A DNA stretch of 64,000 nt from Paenibacillus sp. NEAU-GSW1. GTDB lineage: Bacteria; Bacillota; Bacilli; Paenibacillales; Paenibacillaceae. The notes under the pieces are model-generated. The model was not told the DNA's origin and made no database searches. It saw only the letters and a program-made list of their open reading frames with translations. Every line of letters starts with the position of its first letter. Position 1 is the first letter of the stretch. The DNA is taken from positions 56,149-120,148 of the forward strand of contig NZ_WOVL01000016.1 in the NCBI RefSeq assembly GCF_009737085.1. Direction: 5' to 3'. Below, in pieces: positions 61,697-64,000 of this stretch. A program made the position numbers and the translations under genes.

Positions 61697-62746
61697 ATGA
61701 AGGTGCAGGAGAAAAAAGATTACGAAACATTGCAAATGAGAATTAATTCTTTCCCTTCATTTGTTATGGAGTTTATACATTATAAATTGAACGATGATCG
61801 TTCACCTTCGTCCATGCTGGAATATCTTAGGGATTATGATCATTTTTTCTGGTGGATGGTTTGGGAAGTATTTGTTGAGTTAAAAGAGATTAAAGAAATT
61901 AGCATATGTCAGATTGACGAACTAACGGTCCAACATATTCGGAATTACGAAAGATGCCTCCGAATAACTGAAAAAATGTCGGAGCGATCTGTATCGCGGA
62001 AGTTACACTCAATACGTTCACTGTTCAATTATCTTCACGATATAGCTGAAAATGAAAAAGGTAACCCTTTAATTAAATCAAATGTTTTCCGTAAGTTTAT
62101 TTTGAAAAGAGCGCCAGGAACATTAACGGTTGCTCGAACAATACATGAAAAGGATCTTCTGACTGCTGATGAATCAAATGATTTTATTGACTACATTCAA
62201 AATCGGTATAGAAATGAAAATAAAAAAAATCCTCAGGCAATATGGAACTATGATCGTAACAAAGAACGTGATGTCTGTATTATTAACTTGATATTAGGAT
62301 CAGGGTTACTTGTTAGTGATATTGTAAATCTAGACATCGAAGATATTTCTTTAAACGATAATCAAGTGAATATTACCCGACAATGGTCTGCACAAAGAAG
62401 CAGCCATTACGTTTTGATTAGTAATAGTGCAAATAATTTCTTAAAGAAATATATAGATCTAAGAAGAATGATTTATCAGCCGACGGATGATGAATCAGCA
62501 CTTTTCTTAGCAGTTAAAAATGGTCAAAAAATCGGTAATAGAATAACAAAAAGAGCTGTTCAAGCGATGGTGCTAAAATATGCTGATAAATATGGCAAGC
62601 CTGAATTAACCACCAGGCAATTAAGATATTCTTTTGGATTAGAATATCAGAAACAAAGTAATTATGTTCAAACCAAACAACAGCTCGCGTTAAGAAATAT
62701 TGAAGCTACAGAAAAATATCAAATTTTATCTGAATTGTTGGAATGA
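61697..62746 (+). CDS. Tyrosine-recombinase-like protein lacking key catalytic residues
   Basis: 349 residues. SAM-like N-terminal domain (MLEYLRDYDHFFWWM...) and integrase fold. Where active enzymes read GLR..E the sequence is LGSGLLVSDIVNL (Arg to Leu). Box II is LTTRQLRYSFGL (both His lost, Arg kept). The Tyr is kept (ATEKYQIL). So it may bind DNA without efficient recombination. ATG 61697 follows AGAGGTG. Confidence 0.7.
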   Translation: MKVQEKKDYETLQMRINSFPSFVMEFIHYKLNDDRSPSSMLEYLRDYDHFFWWMVWEVFVELKEIKEISICQIDELTVQHIRNYERCLRITEKMSERSVSRKLHSIRSLFNYLHDIAENEKGNPLIKSNVFRKFILKRAPGTLTVARTIHEKDLLTADESNDFIDYIQNRYRNENKKNPQAIWNYDRNKERDVCIINLILGSGLLVSDIVNLDIEDISLNDNQVNITRQWSAQRSSHYVLISNSANNFLKKYIDLRRMIYQPTDDESALFLAVKNGQKIGNRITKRAVQAMVLKYADKYGKPELTTRQLRYSFGLEYQKQSNYVQTKQQLALRNIEATEKYQILSELLE

Positions 62747-62876
62747 AAATGAGGCCGTTCTGCATTAAGTACGGCTAACTTTCTCTGCTCATGAACTATG
62801 ATTTTGTCATCCAACAATTTTTTAAATTAACTGACTAAGATCAGTCATTCCCTTCTTGACCTGGTCTTTTTCCTAT

Positions 62877-62934
62877 AAAAAATAAAATAAACTAAACTTC
62901 CGTAAAACGGCAGTTTAGTTTATTTTATTTTTTT
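62877..62934. terminator. Long AT-rich hairpin terminator
   Basis: AAATAAAATAAACTAAACT arm and its complement around a CCG-TAAAA-CGG tip, then a T run. Confidence 0.88.
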
Positions 62935-62943
62935 TGTTTATTT

Positions 62944-63066
62944 TTATTCGAGTATCTTAAGTGCAATATACGCAATATCCAAAATATTGATTTTATTTTC
63001 GTCGTTCATATCGGCGTCTGTCTCTATTGCCCAATGTGTGCCGGTGGAATCTTTGCCGAAAACATC
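62944..63066 (-). pseudogene. Dockerin-like C-terminal remnant
   Basis: 40 codons; contains DADMNDENKINILDIAYIAL, the calcium-binding loop and F-helix of a type I dockerin repeat, ending KILE-stop. An in-frame stop lies directly before the first codon and no start is available. Confidence 0.65.
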
Positions 63067-63147
63067 TTAAGCATGTAATAATTTCGAGTTAATGTGACAT
63101 AATATGAATTAAATTTACAAACAATCAATTATGGAAAGAGTGATAAT

Positions 63148-63525
63148 GTGAAAAAAACTCTAATAATGTTAGTGATTTTTGGTACTTTTTTTTCCTGCTT
63201 TACAGATGTAAATGCAAAACCAACAAATGATAATCAAGTAAATTGCGACACACTTGAAGCAATGTTTATTACGTTATTAAATCCATTATCTGTGGAAATT
63301 ATTTTAGAACGTATAGGTGGCCAAGGAATGAGTTACTCACTTTCGGATGCTAAGATTTTAGATATAGAAAGGCCAGAAGTAGGTGGCTTTCGATTTATTA
63401 CAACTATAAGGTATAATTCTTATACCGGTCCGCATAATCCACCTTATGGAATTGAAATACTTACATACGATATAACTGCTTCCGGTGCAAAGTTGCTAAA
63501 TTATACTCACAAGATTATTAATTAA
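63148..63525 (+). CDS. Secreted DUF3888-like protein
   Basis: 125 residues with signal peptide (TLIMLVIFGTFFSCFTDVNA). Mature part contains FITLLNPLSVEIILE and YTGPHNPPYGIE, patterns I associate with DUF3888. Function unknown. GGAAAGAG before the ATG/GTG region at 63148. Confidence 0.65.
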   Translation: MKKTLIMLVIFGTFFSCFTDVNAKPTNDNQVNCDTLEAMFITLLNPLSVEIILERIGGQGMSYSLSDAKILDIERPEVGGFRFITTIRYNSYTGPHNPPYGIEILTYDITASGAKLLNYTHKIIN

Positions 63526-64000
63526 TGAGTAGCTTCTTTCATAACTATTTACGTGAACTCGATTACTACTGCGTGGTCAAGGGCACATTTGACAGGCTGA
63601 TAGAGCGATTTGACATGGAGCCTCTGCGGGCATGATTACTCGCGAAAGCCGCGAAACATAAGTACTTGCCATACTAATCAGCTTATCCTGCCCGCCTCTC
63701 CATATAAATCGCTCGCATTCAATTAAAGCATTCGATGTGGCGAGTAAGCATTTTGTTACCAGGAACGTGGTCCGAATCGGTGCCACACGGTTGAACCGCT
63801 CTCCCAATTGGTGGACTGATTTAGGGACCATGTTCGACAAAGCAAAGATAAACCCAGCGTTTTCAAATACGCTGTGGAGTTGTCAAAAAAAGTGCAGTTT
63901 GAAAACACCCATATACTAAAATTCCGATTCCGATGTGGAGCGGATGAGTCGGAATTTTAATTCATTCCCGTTTTCTAAGCTGCTGTTGATAGGTATCTTT
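63526..64000. other. Terminal stretch without a supported gene
   Basis: 475 bases. Short open frames on both strands show no recognisable domain and may be transposase debris. A hairpin (TAAAATTCCGA and complement) lies at 63917-63959. Confidence 0.4.

Noticed and set aside
63577..63840. 87-codon minus-strand ORF and overlapping plus-strand ORF
   Set aside because: No ribosome binding site, domain or family resemblance; possibly transposase debris but not supportable.

Overview
The window looks like a chromosomal segment of a Paenibacillus-type Firmicute (Paenibacillaceae). Indicators are strong AGGAGG-type ribosome binding sites, frequent TTG/GTG starts, a bacterial NO synthase, BdbC/BdbD, a PucR-controlled purine-degradation locus of Bacillus type, CgeB-like glycosyltransferases and a LexA-type YdjM membrane protein. 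The genus is an inference; no rRNA or tRNA gene is present.

1-14.8 kb is ordinary chromosome: the 3' part of a HelD-like helicase, the bdbD-bdbC disulfide pair, an NO synthase followed by a conserved unknown protein, a CorC/HlyC-type membrane protein, UppP, a membrane-anchored TIMP/NTR-like protein, an ion-transporter-type permease, a DedA protein, a class C beta-lactamase-fold hydrolase and a large secreted stalk protein with PKD-like repeats.

14.9-34.2 kb is one purine salvage and degradation locus, all on the plus strand: PucR-type activator, amidohydrolase deaminase, XdhC and MocA-like molybdenum-cofactor helpers, a four-gene BMP/NupA-type nucleoside ABC transporter, three-subunit xanthine dehydrogenase, OHCU decarboxylase, uricase and hydroxyisourate hydrolase, allantoinase, allantoate amidohydrolase and adenosine deaminase. 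Purine nucleosides would be imported, deaminated, oxidised to urate and opened through allantoin to release nitrogen. Candidate control elements are an ATGTGACAT motif shared by two promoters and a three-copy 42-bp hairpin repeat before the dehydrogenase genes.

34.5-46.1 kb holds an ArsR/CadC-like regulator, a metallophosphoesterase, a HesB-like protein, a YdjM protein, and a cluster of three CgeB-like glycosyltransferases interleaved with three polysaccharide deacetylases plus a family-2 glycosyltransferase, probably making or modifying a surface (perhaps spore) glycan. A nucleoside hydrolase, a thioesterase and an NlpC/P60 hydrolase follow.

From about 46.2 kb to the end the DNA is AT-richer and accessory. 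A Tn554-like element (two large tyrosine recombinases, a small third protein, and a nucleotidyltransferase as probable cargo) is bracketed by near-identical 19-bp direct repeats. It is followed by a lipoprotein and a secreted protein, a patch of decayed genes, and a Tn7-like tnsA-tnsB-tnsC-tniQ operon with a cluster of TnsB-site-like repeats at its tniQ end. Beyond tnsA lie two XRE regulators with dyad operators, a free-standing Mu/TnsB C-terminal-like domain protein, a tyrosine recombinase lacking key catalytic residues, a dockerin remnant and a small secreted protein. I see no CRISPR array or cas gene in the window, so target selection by the Tn7-like element is unexplained.
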